From Callipepla californica brunnescens (Eukaryota > Chordata > Aves > Galliformes > Odontophoridae): a DNA stretch of 64,000 bases. The notes beneath the pieces are model-generated. The model did no database searches and was not told the origin of the DNA. It saw only the letters and a list, made by a program, of their open reading frames with translations. Both the position numbers and the translations under genes were made by a program. The number at the start of each line of letters is the position of its first letter. The first letter of the stretch is position 1. Location: contig JALIRH010000002.1 of NCBI GenBank assembly GCA_023055505.1, positions 4,768,001 to 4,832,000 on the forward strand. Direction: 5' to 3'. Positions 12,385 to 25,795 of the stretch are shown one piece after another.

Positions 12385-12810
12385 TGACATGAATGGTTGC
12401 GGTTAAAAGATACCTCTGGAGAAGAACCTGTCCCACTCTCCACCTCTGGTACAGACACCTACAGCAAGCTGACTGGGACTACATCCACATGGATTTTACA
12501 TAACTCCAAGGAGGACTTCACTGCCTCACTGTGCCAGTAATCAATCACATAGTGCTTCCTGATGCTCAGAGGGAGCTTTGTACTTTCCACACTTTGAGCA
12601 TGTTGCATGGGAGCACTGGGAAACACAGACAAGACCACGGTTCATCCTATCTGCATCCACCCATCAGGTATCTATGGACATTGACAAAGACTCCTTCTCT
12701 CTCAGATCTCTCAACCCTTCCACAGAGGCTCCAGCTCCTCTATTTGACAGAATATGTCCATTTCTCTCTTTTAGTGACAAGGCCAGAGCTGATACTCCAA
12801 AATCTTCTAT
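12385..12810 (-). mobile_element. Diverged CR1 LINE fragment next to tRNA-Phe gene
   Basis: An old minus-strand CR1. Its 3' end (GAATGGTTGCGGTTAAAAGA) matches the corresponding position of the copy at 32108 (GAATGGTTGAGGTTGAAAGG). Internal CR1 landmarks such as GTGCTTCCTGATGCTCAGAG and CATCAGGTATCTATGGACAT are still visible. It ends at CTCCAAAATCTTC, the same junction sequence found beside the other tRNA copies. Confidence 0.72.
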
Positions 12811-12814
12811 AAAA
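12811..12814 (-). terminator. RNA polymerase III terminator
   Basis: Four T residues on the minus strand, four bases past the discriminator base of the tRNA-Phe gene (12818-12890). A T run at this distance is the normal pol III stop for a tRNA gene. Confidence 0.7.
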
Positions 12815-12817
12815 CAC

Positions 12818-12890
12818 TGCTGAAGCCCGGGATTGAACCAGGGACCTTTAGATCTTCAGTCTAACGCTCTCCCAGCTGAGCTACTTCAGC
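12818..12890 (-). tRNA. tRNA-Phe (anticodon GAA)
   Basis: A complete cytosolic-type tRNA on the minus strand. The 7-bp acceptor stem GCTGAAG/CTTCAGC is perfect, with discriminator A. The D arm is GCTC/GAGC around AGCTGGGA. The anticodon stem TTAGA/TCTAA encloses CTGAAGA with anticodon GAA (12855-12857). The T arm is CCTGG TTCAATC CCGGG. The pol III A box (TAGCTCAGCTGG, 12872-12883) and B box (GGTTCAATCCC, 12829-12839) are intact. From memory of vertebrate tRNA-Phe, the usual acceptor stem is GCCGAAA/TTTCGGC, so this copy has changes on both sides that keep pairing. CCA is not encoded, as expected for a eukaryotic nuclear gene. It lies in a block shared with the copy at 32599. Expression cannot be judged from sequence; it could also be a well-preserved pseudogene or the head of a tRNA-derived repeat. 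Confidence 0.9.
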
Positions 12891-13165
12891 CCACTCTGTG
12901 TGGGTATCTTCCCACAAGCTGATGGAACATATGTTTTTTCAGTCCTTTATCATTCAGACTCATTTTGTGGACACTTGGCCCTTTTTCTATTATTAGACAG
13001 AACACTAAAGTTGGGAAAACACTGTACCCCACTGAAATCACTGATATGAGGTGAGTAGATCTGTTAAAGTCTGCAGACACTAACTTGCAGATAATTCATT
13101 AAAAATTACCATCTACATAGACATAATTCCAAGAGACATCAATCAAAAACTTAAAATTAATGGGT
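12891..13165 (-). repeat. tRNA leader block, first copy
   Basis: About 275 bases upstream (5') of the tRNA-Phe gene. They match the segment at 32672-32957 base for base over long stretches, for example ACTCATTTTGTGGACACT, GTCTGCAGACACTAACTTGC and ACATAGACATAATTCC. Both segments lie in the same position relative to the tRNA. The block has a minus-strand open frame (12886-13080) whose inner part resembles the frame in the other copy. Similarity ends near TTTTAATTTC. It is a local duplication unit or an undescribed repeat. Confidence 0.75.
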
Positions 13166-16100
13166 TTTAATTTCCTATGGAAAAGAAAAAAATAGGAAAA
13201 TTGATATTTTAGCATGGGTCCTTGCTGAAAGTAGAAAGAAAACATTTTAAATTTGGAAGAGATTAATTTTGGAATAAGTTAAATTCTAAATTTATACGTA
13301 TTTTTTTCTATGCAGCATTTACATGAAATTAAACTAGTAAATTCAGGACTCATTAGTTAAGATTAATTTAGCCCTTCATCCTTTCAAGGCAATTGAATTC
13401 TAATCTCTATATTGCAGGTGTGTTTTTGTTTTGTTTTGTTTTTCTCTTTTCTTTCCCTGTGTCTTAAACTCCTCCTTTGACTTTCTTTTAAAAATGTCTT
13501 TCTCCTACCTTGCTATGACATCTTTTCTTTGGATCTGAATTTTAATAGGTTTAGTTCAAATTTATTTTCTTTGTAGGACCTTACAAATGGTACCACAAAG
13601 CCTCTCACAATGCCAGTTTTCATGTTTCCAGTATATCACCTGAGTTTGCCTATGGTGCAGTTCATATGAATAAATTTTGACATTTCCATCTGGGACATCC
13701 TTCTGATCTATGAAAAGATAAAAGATGCTTGTGGGGTCTGAATTTAAACTTCTGAAATAGGTCATGGGAATTGTACTTATTCATTCATGCCTGTACTCTC
13801 AGCTGACTAGAAAGAACCCTACAGTGACTAGCACAGCTGGAGACACCTACACTGAAGATATCTGAAGCTGAAGGAGATGAATCCCATCCTTGTTCCCCAA
13901 TAAAAGGAAATTTTCAGCAACAATGGAAATTCTCACTTGTTTGGACCCTTGTTCAGCCACTTGAGTCTTTGCAATATGATCGTAAATAAATCATCACTGA
14001 CTTTTATAGTATTTGGGACAGACCTACTTATAGCACAGCCTACAATGAGAAAGTTTTTTTTCTGACTTGCTCAAGTAAAAGACTGCATTTCTCTCCTTTC
14101 ATCATAAAAGCCTTATGACTGTTTATCTCGACATGAGAACTTAGATATTCTATGATCCTTTCATTGTAGATGAGCAAAAGACTGGGGACTGGGAGGCCTT
14201 CATTTGGAATTCAGAAGAAACCCAAGAGCTATTTAGAAGCTTGCTTTTTATTCCACTTTCTTCTTAAAAAAATATATAAATAATATGATGAATTATTTTG
14301 GAGAACTTGGAATCCAAGCAGGACTCGGCCTACTTTATTATTATTTAACAGTCAAAAGAATTTCCTCCCTTATCTCTTTTTTTATTATTATTTTTTAATG
14401 AAATGCAAAAATCAAAAAGCAACATATTTCATGCAGGAAATACTTCCTGCATGGAGAATGAGCCCGTTAGTTTAACTGAAATTTTTAAAACCTTGTGTAT
14501 TATTGTACTTTTAATCCATGTAACCCATGAATAGTCTTTGATACTTACAGAGAAGGCTGGGAAAACACACTGGATGAAAGATCCTGTTCAGCTGTTTGCA
14601 GGGTATTATTATTTTTCATTACATGAGCTATACCATTCTTGAATTTTCAGACTGTGTAGAGTATTTCTTCTAAGACCTAACAGATAATAAGTTAAAAATG
14701 AAAACGGAAATACTCAAGTCTTTCTATCCTTTAGTTTTCACTCTTAACTTTTCTAGTAGATTATCTTGATGCCTCCTGTGATGCAGATATTTCTGTACAT
14801 AAAAGGGAATGTCATCTTTGAAACAATTTAGCTTACAATTTTCTGAACAATGATCATATCACCGACAGAAGTTAGCTTCCAACTGGAGTCATCCTCCAAA
14901 AGAGAAGTTCTAGACTGCATTGCTATTTTCTTAAGCCATCTAAGTCTTCTTTGTACAATTTGTACCTTATATTACAATTTCTTTCTGTCATTTGCTTTTC
15001 GTGGTCTTTCATATTCTTTTCCCTTTCTCTCCATTAATAGAAGTATTGGTCATTTTGGGAAGTGGGAGAAGAAAATAAAGGATTATTGAAGATATGTCAC
15101 CACTAAGTATACTTCCAAAATAACAAGAACTGCTGTTCCCAAATTTAGTACCATGCACTAGATTGCAAGATAGCAACAGACCATAAATTACTATATTTAT
15201 GACATGTAATATAAGATGTGGACCGTTTTGCCAAATTTCTGTGACAAGTGCACAAGAATTATTGGAAAAATATAACCCTATTAGGGGGATGGATTCAATG
15301 GCAATTTATAGCCACCTTCTTTTCCACACCTGCAGGAATTAGTGACAGAAGCGTATTTCCTTTTTTCCTAGTCTTGAACCTTTTATGCCTGTACATATAG
15401 CATGAAGTTAACATTCATCTACTGAGAAAAGAAGGGTGTGTATTTGTGTGTGTATGAGCACACACATCCTCAAAGCAAATTTATACCTTTTTCTGTCATT
15501 TTATGTGCACAGGTTTTCCAGACAGATAATTTGTGAAAAGGTGTGAGCTGAGAAACAGAAAAGGGGAGCTTGCTGCAATTAATGTTAGGAAGCTTCCTAT
15601 ATAATACATTCATTGGAACTCAGAATCCATGTAAACATATGAAAGATTGTTGGCGTTTATATCAAAGAAATCTGATTTCTCCTATCAGTTTCTACTAACA
15701 TCTGAAATAACTTCCAATTAATGAAGCTAGTACAGTAACAGTGTGTAACCTTTGTAAATCAGTCCCTAGATTAGCTAGCAACCAGGAAGAAGAAAAAGAC
15801 AGTAGCTAATTGGGCAGCTAATTATGCTGGACCAAATTCCTAGCTAACATAAACTGCTCCTTCTTAGGTGGCTGGTCTGGAATCTGCAAGACTTTTCCTT
15901 TGATGTCCTGTTCCTCAAAGATAACTAACACTACATTTTAAAAAGATTACTTTAGGCTGATGTGTCCACCTGGATGATCCTAAATGCAGCATTAGATCCT
16001 CAGAAAACCCTATTTGTCTACTTTTGAAAGACTTCTGCCATTTGATAATCCTCTGATATGTCCAAAAGTCTGTTGCTGCCAGGCATGTTTGGAATTTCTA

Positions 16101-19100
16101 ACAATCATGGCACTGCAGAGGGACAGCTAATGTCTAAATGCTTTGAGGACCATGACATTACATAAAGGATCTTATCAGCAAAGTCCATAGTCAATCGTTA
16201 TGGGATGAATCTGCTAGTTTAGGCATTGCACATCATGTAACTAAGGAAATATATAGTAAATCATCACAATTTTTACTGTCTCCTTACATTTTTGTTCCAA
16301 TCTTTCTATGTACTATAAAGCATACTTCCTACGTGGATGCTCTAATCACTAAGCTAGGATATTCTGTGTAAGGCACTCTCAATCTCTATTGCTGCAGCAG
16401 TTCTGTTTTGCAACAGACAATTAAATATTCTTTGGACTAAAGAAAATCTAAATAAAATACAGGGCTGAAGGAGGTAGGGTTGACTCAGGAAAAAGTGGCT
16501 ATCGAAACCTATGCAGGGAGCTCCATTACAGTGCTGAAACATTTTGGAGTTATATCCTGTTTTCACTTGAAATCCACAGTAGCTGCTGAGTTGTAGTAAC
16601 TTAGTCTCTCAGTGCTTCATATCAATGAGGTAATAGTAATTCTTTTGTTGATAAAATTAGCAGGGTAAACTCAACTAGGTCTGTGAGAAGCACAGGAACC
16701 GTTCTGGTTGGCCACTTTTGAGAAAAAAAAAAAGGAAACAAAAACCCAACAACCCATCTAGAAAATATACATATAGATAGCTCTGTTGTTTGATCAAGCT
16801 AACACTGATTATTATGTATGTGCCTTTGTATGGTTCTACATTGAAAAATGGGTCTGATTATGTCTCATTTTCATTTAAGTAAGCTCTGATTTGCAAGCAG
16901 GGGTGTGGGGAAGAGGAGATTAATCTCTGTCTTCTCTCAAGGTTATCCAGTGACTTTGAACAGGTATTTCTATACCTGTTTTCCAGGTGTCTTTCCTAAC
17001 ATCATAATTTTTTTTTAAATTTCTAAATTTGTAGATCTGGTTTATGCAAACAAAAATAGTACAAAAGTAACACCTTTTCTGCTGAATTTGAAACCAAGTT
17101 GTAATATAAAAACATTCATTGATTCCTTATTATGATAGATCAGTTGAGTTACTGCTGTGTGGTGGGTAGTCTGATCTGGATCTTTACAGATGAGCAAACC
17201 CAGAAGATAAAAAGAACACAGTCTGAGGGCAGATTTTATTTAAATAAACTTGTCTCATACAAGATTTCCCAGTACCCATTTCAATCAAACTTCAAACATA
17301 TACAGCCTCAGAATATAAATGATAATTTACCTAAATGTAACTTGGAGATTCAGCTCAGACTCAAGACTACTGATTAGTGTTCTCATTTGCAAAAGAGGAT
17401 GGATCTGTGCCTGATAAATTTTGAGACATAATACATATCTGCCTCTTTTGTCCTAGACTCAGGTTTATTTTTGTTTCTTCTTCTTTTGAGTTTCTACTAA
17501 CTGAACCAAATTGTAAACCTCACAAGGCCTAAATGAATCGTCAGAGTTTGTTTTTGTTACAAAAAAAAAAATAAAGGGAAGACAACTTTCTCTGGCAATG
17601 AGACATTACTGACAAAAGGTCACAGATAGCATCAGACTATCTTCTGAATTCATGTGATAAAGAAAGTTCCCAGAAATACAGAGATTACTTGTCCTCTGTT
17701 TGGAGATTACCCTAAATCCAGTATGGATTTGCCTATACTCTACCTTCATCTATGCTTCTATACTTACAAAATATATCTGAGATAATTTAATAGCAAGATG
17801 ATAGATATCCCTCTGCTAGCAACACATCACGCATCATGCATTGTTTGAAACCCAGCTCAGCTCTAAGCCACACGAATTAAAAAGTCAGCATTTGCCACTC
17901 TAAGTAACCTAGGAGCCTCTCTGAAGAAATCTAACAAACTTCCCTTTTTCTGTGGTTATCATAACTTTTTAAGATTGCATCTATCACATTCTAGAGGAGT
18001 AGCTTTTTTCAATTATCTAACTTTATTTTCTTACACTTTTCAATTAGTATAAGCCACTTCTGTTGTTTTGACCCTGTTCTTTATGTAATATCTTCCATAG
18101 AACATAATCATTAAAGAATTATCTGAATCTCTGACAGAGAAAGAATTTGTAAAAGAAAGTGTAAAACAAATATCTGTTGCGTTTTTTCTGGATCATTTTT
18201 TACTATGTTAAAATCATCCTATTAGAGGAGAGACAAAAAAGAAGGGGCAATGGAGGGGAAAACAAAAGCACTTTATAGATAAGTATGAAAGTCCCAGTGT
18301 GAAAGAAAACAGGCAAAGAAACAAAACTCAATGGACAAATCCACAAAGCCAGTAAATTCCACGGAAAGGTGATTTTGACCTAGTTATGTTTCATTAAGCA
18401 AAATATGTTCAATCAATATTCTTATCTATGAAGATTAAAATTAAGAATTCATTAAAGTACCCACTGAGACATTTATAGACGAATATGCGGAAAACAAAGC
18501 TGACTGTATGGCTGTATGTAATCCTATCTGCTCCAATGATTATCTCTACATTAGTGGGGCTCAAAAGAGTGTTGCATTAAAGAAAGAAAGCATTACAGAA
18601 TAATAAATCAAAATGTATTGATTTTGACTACAGAATATTGCATCACGATATTTCCATGTGTAGAATTTTCTCTAAAATGTTATGGTGTTTCCAGGAGAAA
18701 TATTGTGATATGGTTGCAGGATGTGAACATTAGGAGCTCCTGACAAATAAAAAGGAAGAAGCTAAATAATCTTCCTAGTTCTTTGTGTTTTTAAAAATGT
18801 TTTATAAATGTTTAATATGTGCTGTAGATCTTGGCAGTGCCATTCCTCAAGTTGCAGTAAAAGCAAAGAGAAGTCCAAGACCAGCTATGATCAGTCACAG
18901 TTCCATCAAACTGACTGTTAAAGCTGGCATTACCACATGTGTTTACAAGGGCGTTCCATCAGTTATGACTTGTTCACTTAGCTTCATTACTCAAAGAGGA
19001 ACTTTGTTATTTTGTGTAGTTATGTTCTTCTAACAGGACATAGAAGACAGAGAAGGGCTTATGGGCAGGGAAATGTATTGTTTCTATTAGAATAAATGCA

Positions 19101-20929
19101 TCATTACGATATGGAAAGTGGTTCTAAGCTCATCCACATTATTTGTACCAGTTGAATAAGTAGATGATAAATTTATCAGTCTCTGTGAGAAAATAATTGT
19201 TGCCCTTAATACGTCAAAGAAGGAATTTGCATCATATTTCCTCAAGTTTGTTTTTCTAGCTGCAATTTACAAAAATTCAAGCTTGTATATCAGTAACACT
19301 TCAATCAGATAGAACTGAGCTGAAGGATGATTTCAGTACTGCTGAGATCTCTGCATGGGACTGGACATAATTCCTTAGTAATTCTGCATCCCTTTAGATC
19401 ACTTTTCTTTTCAGCCTCCTTTGAGTTTTCACCTTTGTTCGTGATGGATTATGGCAGAGGTGATGAGGAGCATAGGCTGCAACTACATAATACCTCCTTT
19501 ATTTGGAATACTAGTTTTATAAATCTAGTAACTGGTATTCTTTGAACTTTAAGAACTCAGTTGTTAGCTCTCTGTTATGAAGCGAGCTCTTAAAATGGTA
19601 GAATCATAGCTTAAAAAAAAAAAAAAGCAAACAACCAAACACCTAACTGAGTAATCCAGCAATAAATCCCACTCTCTTGCTCTGTCAGTCTTGTTAATTG
19701 CCACTTTATTTAATACCTTCCTCTTCTGCTAAAGGTTATTAAGAAGGATGTTGAAACCAGACGCACTTTCAAGCTGTTATTTTATTAGTCAGAGTGAGAT
19801 ACTGTGAGTTTTCTATCTAGGTTCTCACAATAGGGACTTCCTCTGCTCACTGCTCCATAATGACTGACCTACATATCTTTACCAACCAGGATTTTGTTGG
19901 TTGACTGCATTACCCAGCAGAATATGACTCCCCTCACTGTATTCATTTTTCACAGCAATTAAATTCATGTGTCAACTTACTGAATGCAGGCCTGGTGTGA
20001 GTTGTAGAAATGCTCGTGACTCATTTCTTTCTTTCTGACCATAGCACTGCTTCTGCCCAAATTGCATTTGGTTGTCTTTGTGATACTTTTAGCTTGTTTA
20101 GAATTACCTTTGGCATTTAGGGACAGTTAATGACCATATCCCTCCATTTTGTAATATCTCTTTATTTCCCTATTTCTCCGTGCTTGTTACTACCTTTATG
20201 TTCAATGCTATGTCCTCTCTTGACAGTCTGATATGGAAATTACTGCACTTTCTCACAGTCCCTCTCTTACACAAATCTGTAGATGCATCGTGTTCCTGAC
20301 TGGAGACCTGAACAGGAAATGAGTATACAAATGAGGAAATAAGTACATATATTTTGAGGGCTAAATTTCATAAGATAATGGTGCAGAAGTTTGGTGCAAG
20401 TCATAAACTCTATGTACACACTGAAAAATATAGTTAGAAAGAAGTTGGAGAGCAGAACTGTACTGAAACTTGACAAAATATTCAGTCCTCCACAGAGTAC
20501 TTAAGACAAGACAAGGGAATGGTCTGGTGTCAAACACTAGTTCACATCTATCTCCCTCAAGGAACTTCAAACCTCCCTTTCTCAGAATTCGAATGTGAAA
20601 AAAAAACAAAAAAACCCACTAAAATATCTGAATTTGCTTTTGAATTTCACTTTATTTCAGCCTCCCTCATGGTGTCCAGAATGTTCAGACAATATATTAT
20701 TTGGTGCTATGATGTACCAAGTAGAATAATTTTTGCTTCATATAGGTCTTGGCAGGGTAGTGCTGAGCCCATATACTGGGAGAGACTAACAATGTTTTCT
20801 ATCCAGAGGCCACTTTTTCTTAAAACTCAGCTCAGGAGGAGTTGGAAAGAATTCCTACTCCTTGCTCCTACCTTTTCTCTTTGGTATCCAATGATAAACA
20901 TACGGGAACAGCACAAAGTTGTGTCATGG
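13166..20929. other. Long stretch with no recognised gene or repeat
   Basis: Almost 7.8 kb without any transposon I can recognise, the longest such stretch in the window. It is AT-rich with scattered A and T tracts, including A-runs near 16722-16732, 17561-17571 and 19613-19626. Open frames are all short (up to 82 codons, apart from the one at 20519-20950) and show no domains. It could be ordinary intergenic or intronic DNA. Confidence 0.5.
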
Positions 20930-21178
20930 GTTGTTCAGTCTGAATATTAGAAAAAACTTTTTTATCTTGAGGCTGGTCAAACAGAGATAGGCTTCCTAGA
21001 GGGGCAGTTGATGCATCACGCCTGAGTGGTCAATAGACATTTATAAAGCCTTCAACAATGCATTTTAACTTTTATTTAGCCCTGAAATGGTCAGGTAGTT
21101 GGACTGTGTGATTTCTGTAGGTCCCTTCCAACTGAATACTCAATTCCATTCCATTCCATTCCATTCCATTCCATTCTT
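20930..21178 (+). mobile_element. CR1 LINE 3' fragment with ATTCC microsatellite tail
   Basis: Plus-strand CR1 3' end: GGTTGTTCAGTCTGAATATT, then GGTAGTTGGACTGTGTGATT and GTAGGTCCCTTCCAACTGAA at 21119-21135. The terminal repeat has grown into an ATTCC pentamer array (21143-21176). The same 3' subfamily ending (CCTTTCAACTGAAATATTCT) occurs at 61804. Confidence 0.82.
21143..21176 (+). repeat. ATTCC microsatellite
   Basis: Nearly seven uninterrupted copies of the pentamer ATTCC at the 3' end of a CR1 element. It probably grew from the CR1 terminal repeat. Confidence 0.95.
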
Positions 21179-24100
21179 CTTCTAAGATAAAACCTGCATG
21201 TTTACAGTGATCCCTAAGGATATAGATACCAACTACTAAATTCCTTCATAAAACTGAAAAGTTTAAATCTCATGCTTTCCCCTCCAGGAGAAAAAGAGGA
21301 GCAAGAGGATAGTATGTGTGTGGATGGGAGAATGCAAGGAGGAATAAAAATGTATGATATTCTGAATTGTCCCTATTACTCCAGGTACAGCAGAGGACAA
21401 AGCCAATATTCTGTCACAACATGGTGATTTTCACACTCCTAGTGAATGTTCTTAATATTTTTGTGGTGAATTAAATGCAGGAGATAGATTGGAAAAAAGA
21501 TTTGGGGATTTGATGTGTCTATTTTCAAACCCTTACTTTTGTACAGCTTTGTAAATATAGGGAATAGATAAGATCCCTTTAGAAACAGGCTTGGGGCAAT
21601 GAGTGGAATGGTAGATATGATTTTAAGGTACTGGCAGAAGGAGGGATCTGAATAAACTTTCTTTTCTTTTTCGTCATAATGATACTCAGCAGATCCTATG
21701 GTCTTTGAGCCCTCTAAGAAGACTGAGTTATCCCATTCAATGTACAGTGACTCCAGACAGGTTTCACTGCAGGCACTACACACCTACAAGCTGGAGTATG
21801 CATCCCCTAGTCCTGTGAAGGAAGACTGAAATAATTTCTCTTACACCTGCAAATGAATTTTTCAGCTTTCACCTCTTCTTATCATTTATCTGAACTTTAA
21901 AATGAAGAAATAACACATTTTTACCTCATGGTGCTCTTTATTTATTGATCTTTGCTATATGGTTCCTGATGTGTAGGAAGGAGTTTCTTTGACTATATTT
22001 AATACACAGACTAGGGTCAATTAGTATGGTTTTCTTGTTATTCCTCATATTACACATCTTGTACTAAGGGATGGTCACAACACCACAGGATTTGCAAAAC
22101 ATTTGTTAGAATAAGAACCTCTCTTTGTTTCAGATACCCTCTCCTTCGCCATCAAGGTGAGACGTCAACAGTTACATCAGTTTTTTTCTTTAAACTCTCT
22201 CCTTCCGATGTCCATAAACCTTACCATGGCCTAAAAAAGAAAGTGACATTTAGAATTGAATATTTATTGAATATACATATATATAACTGGTTCAAATCAT
22301 GCCCTGTATAAGAGCGGATTCCCAGTGTCACTTTTTCCTGGAGACAGATGCAGACAAGCAGGATGAAAGGGATAGCAAGGAGAGGTTTCCTTGGCAACCT
22401 GTGCTTGAAAGGTTTCATATTTTTACCAAGACATGAAGTTTTTTCCTTTGTTTGAATGCTGTTTTTTTTTTCTCTCAGTTTTTTCCCCTATTCTCATGTG
22501 AAGGGGAGGTAGAAATGTGAATCAAGTCACTGAACCTGATCACTCCCAGCTGCCAGAATCACATGCGAACATTAGACACATGGTTTGCACTAAGTCTTCT
22601 GTCAGGACTCTGAGTCCACTTCTTGTGATGGACTCCAGCACCTCTAGGAAGATAATCAAACTCTCCTTGATGTGTGCAGAATGAAAACTGCTGCTTAGTC
22701 CAGTTGGGATTCACTCACCCACAGGCATTTTCACTTTTTCCTTTTATTCCCTTGAGTGTAAGCCAAAGAATGAGGTAGAAAAATTTGATCAAAGAAACAA
22801 CTTCCTGGATGAAAAGATTTTTAAAATTATGTTTGTATCACCTAATTTCAGACTTCTAATTGGAAGCAGAATTGAATCATTTTACATTCCCATTTAGCAG
22901 ACAAACAAGCAGAATAATTCAGCTCTTTGGAAGATATTTTTTACCTTCTACAGACACAGTTAAGTGGAGTTAATTCAGAGTGTTAGAATGACTCTATTCC
23001 TGTATTGTGCTACTTACTATATTTCCAAAGTTAGACAAGAAAAGACCAGGCCTTTAAGACTACTTCCATTCAAAGATGTAAAATAAAATAAAAAAGAATG
23101 CAAGTTATAACAGTTTACTATCAGCCTTGCTGCTACAGGACTGATAATTTCTATTACTTTCTCTGAATTTCAAAATAATATTTGATGTTTTCAGGGTTAT
23201 TCAACTCTGTTAATCTCCACAATACTATGTTAGCTTTATACCAGGGAGTTATGGCAAGAGGGCCAATTTGGCCTACAAATGTACAGAATGATATGTTGGC
23301 CCTAGTAAAGCCAAAAGTCAGTGGTGACTGAAGTCATCATTTCATTCAGTAGAACAGTTATCAATAGTTTTAGTAGGTTTCTCTTTAATAATGGATCTAC
23401 TCAACATTTCAGCACTGTGGTTAATCTGATATAAATGAGGAATGCCATACCAATATTCTTGTATCATTGATAGTAATCCATTTTCTCAATTTTCTCAACT
23501 GTACCCTGTTTAGTCATCTGGAAGAAATTATGAGAAGGCAAATGAGGACTGATGACTTTTTCCTATACTGACCCAATTGGATAATTGTGACAGGAGCAGG
23601 TTAACTGTGTTACCTAGGTTTTTGTTTCTTATGAACAAATCCAACAAATTTAATAGCATGACTGTGCTTGTGTGAAGGAATGTTGTGTGTGGTTGCAAAT
23701 AGACAACTGAAGCAGTTATAGGCAATGGACAAGTAATAACCTGAATGGCTTCTATAGTCCATCACTAGATTAAAAAAAAAAGACCCAGAAAAGGGTAGAT
23801 ATAATTTTGGAAGTTTCAGATAATTTAAGAAAAAGGTTCAGGGAAAGGTGACAGGCTGAATTAAGTTCAACATCAGAGTCATGGAGTAAAATTCTATGAC
23901 CTTTAGTACAAAAGAAGTCAGGCTGATAGATCAGCAAATCCGTGAAATGAGGAGAAATATGAACTTTCCATGAGGAACAGATTGGAACATAGAGCAAGAG
24001 GCTCTATTTATTTTCTTTAGGCTTTGATTTCTTTGAATTCAGTATATGGGGTGTCATATAATGCAATGTGAAGCTTACACCCTTCTTCAGCTTGTTTGCA

Positions 24101-25795
24101 AAAAGCCTACTTGGTCTTTGGAAGTAATTAGGGTATTTTGGTTTTGCTTTTTCTTAGCAGTTATTCCACAAATTCATTTGTTTTCATAATTATTCATTTG
24201 AACAAGTTCCAAAAATATGTTTTAATACATTTGCAATTCTCAATAGAATAAGGCAAATTGTGTTTTAACATCAGAGGACAAATCAGTGACTCTTCTGGAA
24301 ACACTGGAATCATGCAAATAACAACCCACTGGGAACCTTGCAAAAGCTCAACTTCTTATTTGTTTAACCATAATTGCATATTTATAAATTACAGAAGACT
24401 TTTCTAATTAATTTTGTATCACGCGAATAACATTGCTTTGTAACAACCTGCTATATTACTAAAATTGTTGCCAAGAAAACATAGCAGTCTGGAGTCACAT
24501 TTAGTTTAAAGGGAAATGAAAGGCAGCCAGAGCACACACTAGCTTTTTGTTTCACTCATGAGAGGTAATTATCAGCTCCAAAATACAAGGATAAAAGCCT
24601 TTCAATAAGCTGACACCTTCTGCACATTAAGTCCCCAGAATGTTTTTAATTCTGTCAAACACAAAGGAAATGCACAAATAAAACTACGATTTCGAGTCAA
24701 GCCAACCAAAGTGATAGTATTTGGCAAAAAATGTGGTTATGATGGATTTATTTCTGTACCTAACCATTCAGAATATGCAAAAATGTGAGGTCCCATCCTA
24801 GATGTGCAATTCAATCACACCGGATGCTTAGATCTTTCTGCAGTCAAACCTGTGATCTGTATATACTTAGGGTATTGTTTGGATATCAACTGGCAGACAC
24901 AACACAGAATTTATGGGAAATTCAGAAACCACAACAGCTGGAAGCTGAGAAGTATGTCTCAAAGGGCATTAAACACTCGTGTTTAGGTAAATGAATCCTT
25001 CCCTTGCTCTCTACAAGCCCATAGTATTTGGTCTTCATTCTACCTGAGCTCAGACAGCTTACAGATCCCATCTGCTGTTACATACTTAATCTTGTTAAAG
25101 ACAAAGGAAAGCACATCTGATTGGCAGAACTGAGAATTTCTTGTTAGGATAATTAAAGTATTATCTTGCCATGCAAAACCACTACAGTCGTTTTTATTAG
25201 GCTAGGTATGCCATTAGATCTTTCTGACACTATGACTGTTTTGGACAAACTCATCAAACTCCACAGTTTGATTAATTTCCTGGGTATATTTTATGTTTTC
25301 TCAACACAGTGTGTAATTTTTAATTGGAAACCAGCTTAAGTTTGAAGCTACATTGACACTTTTCGCAGTTTCACTTAACAAGACGAGATTATTTTTACAC
25401 AATGACTGTTCAGGTTTGTTAAAGTTTTCCATAGAGGGCATTCACAGAGATAAGCAGTTTAGCTAAAATGTTTTAAGCTATGGTCACCCAACAGCTAGGC
25501 AACTATTACTGCAGGTGAAACAGACTAAAATCAGCTCAGGCAGAGACTAGCCTGGACAACTCCAGATGCCTGCCTTGATGAGTTATGTTGATGGTTTGTC
25601 AAAGGGATACTCTTTTGGAAATGCCAACCTTTTTAGAACTTTTTTTTAAAAGATCTCTAAGAATCAAGGAATATAATGAATGAGCATTTTGTCCTTGGCA
25701 ATACAGTGAACAGGTAGCCAGGGCATCTCCTTTTGAATTTGCAATGATTCTAAAGGTTTCCCCTTGAGCATGCTAACCCATCATGTTATTTGCAA
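21179..25795. other. No recognised gene or repeat
   Basis: AT-rich unique-looking DNA. A minus-strand frame at 21439-21783 has 114 codons but no recognisable domain. 24350-24720 is repeat-free with several homeodomain-like TAATTA and CATAATTGCATATTTAT motifs, and is treated as a candidate regulatory element. Confidence 0.5.

Noticed and set aside
20519..20950. 143-codon plus-strand frame
   Set aside because: It is the longest frame outside obvious repeats, but composition is AT-driven, no domain is visible, and the last few codons run into a CR1 fragment. Chance is the better explanation.
21439..21783. 114-codon minus-strand frame
   Set aside because: No recognisable family, no exon borders, and a length that is expected by chance somewhere in 64 kb.
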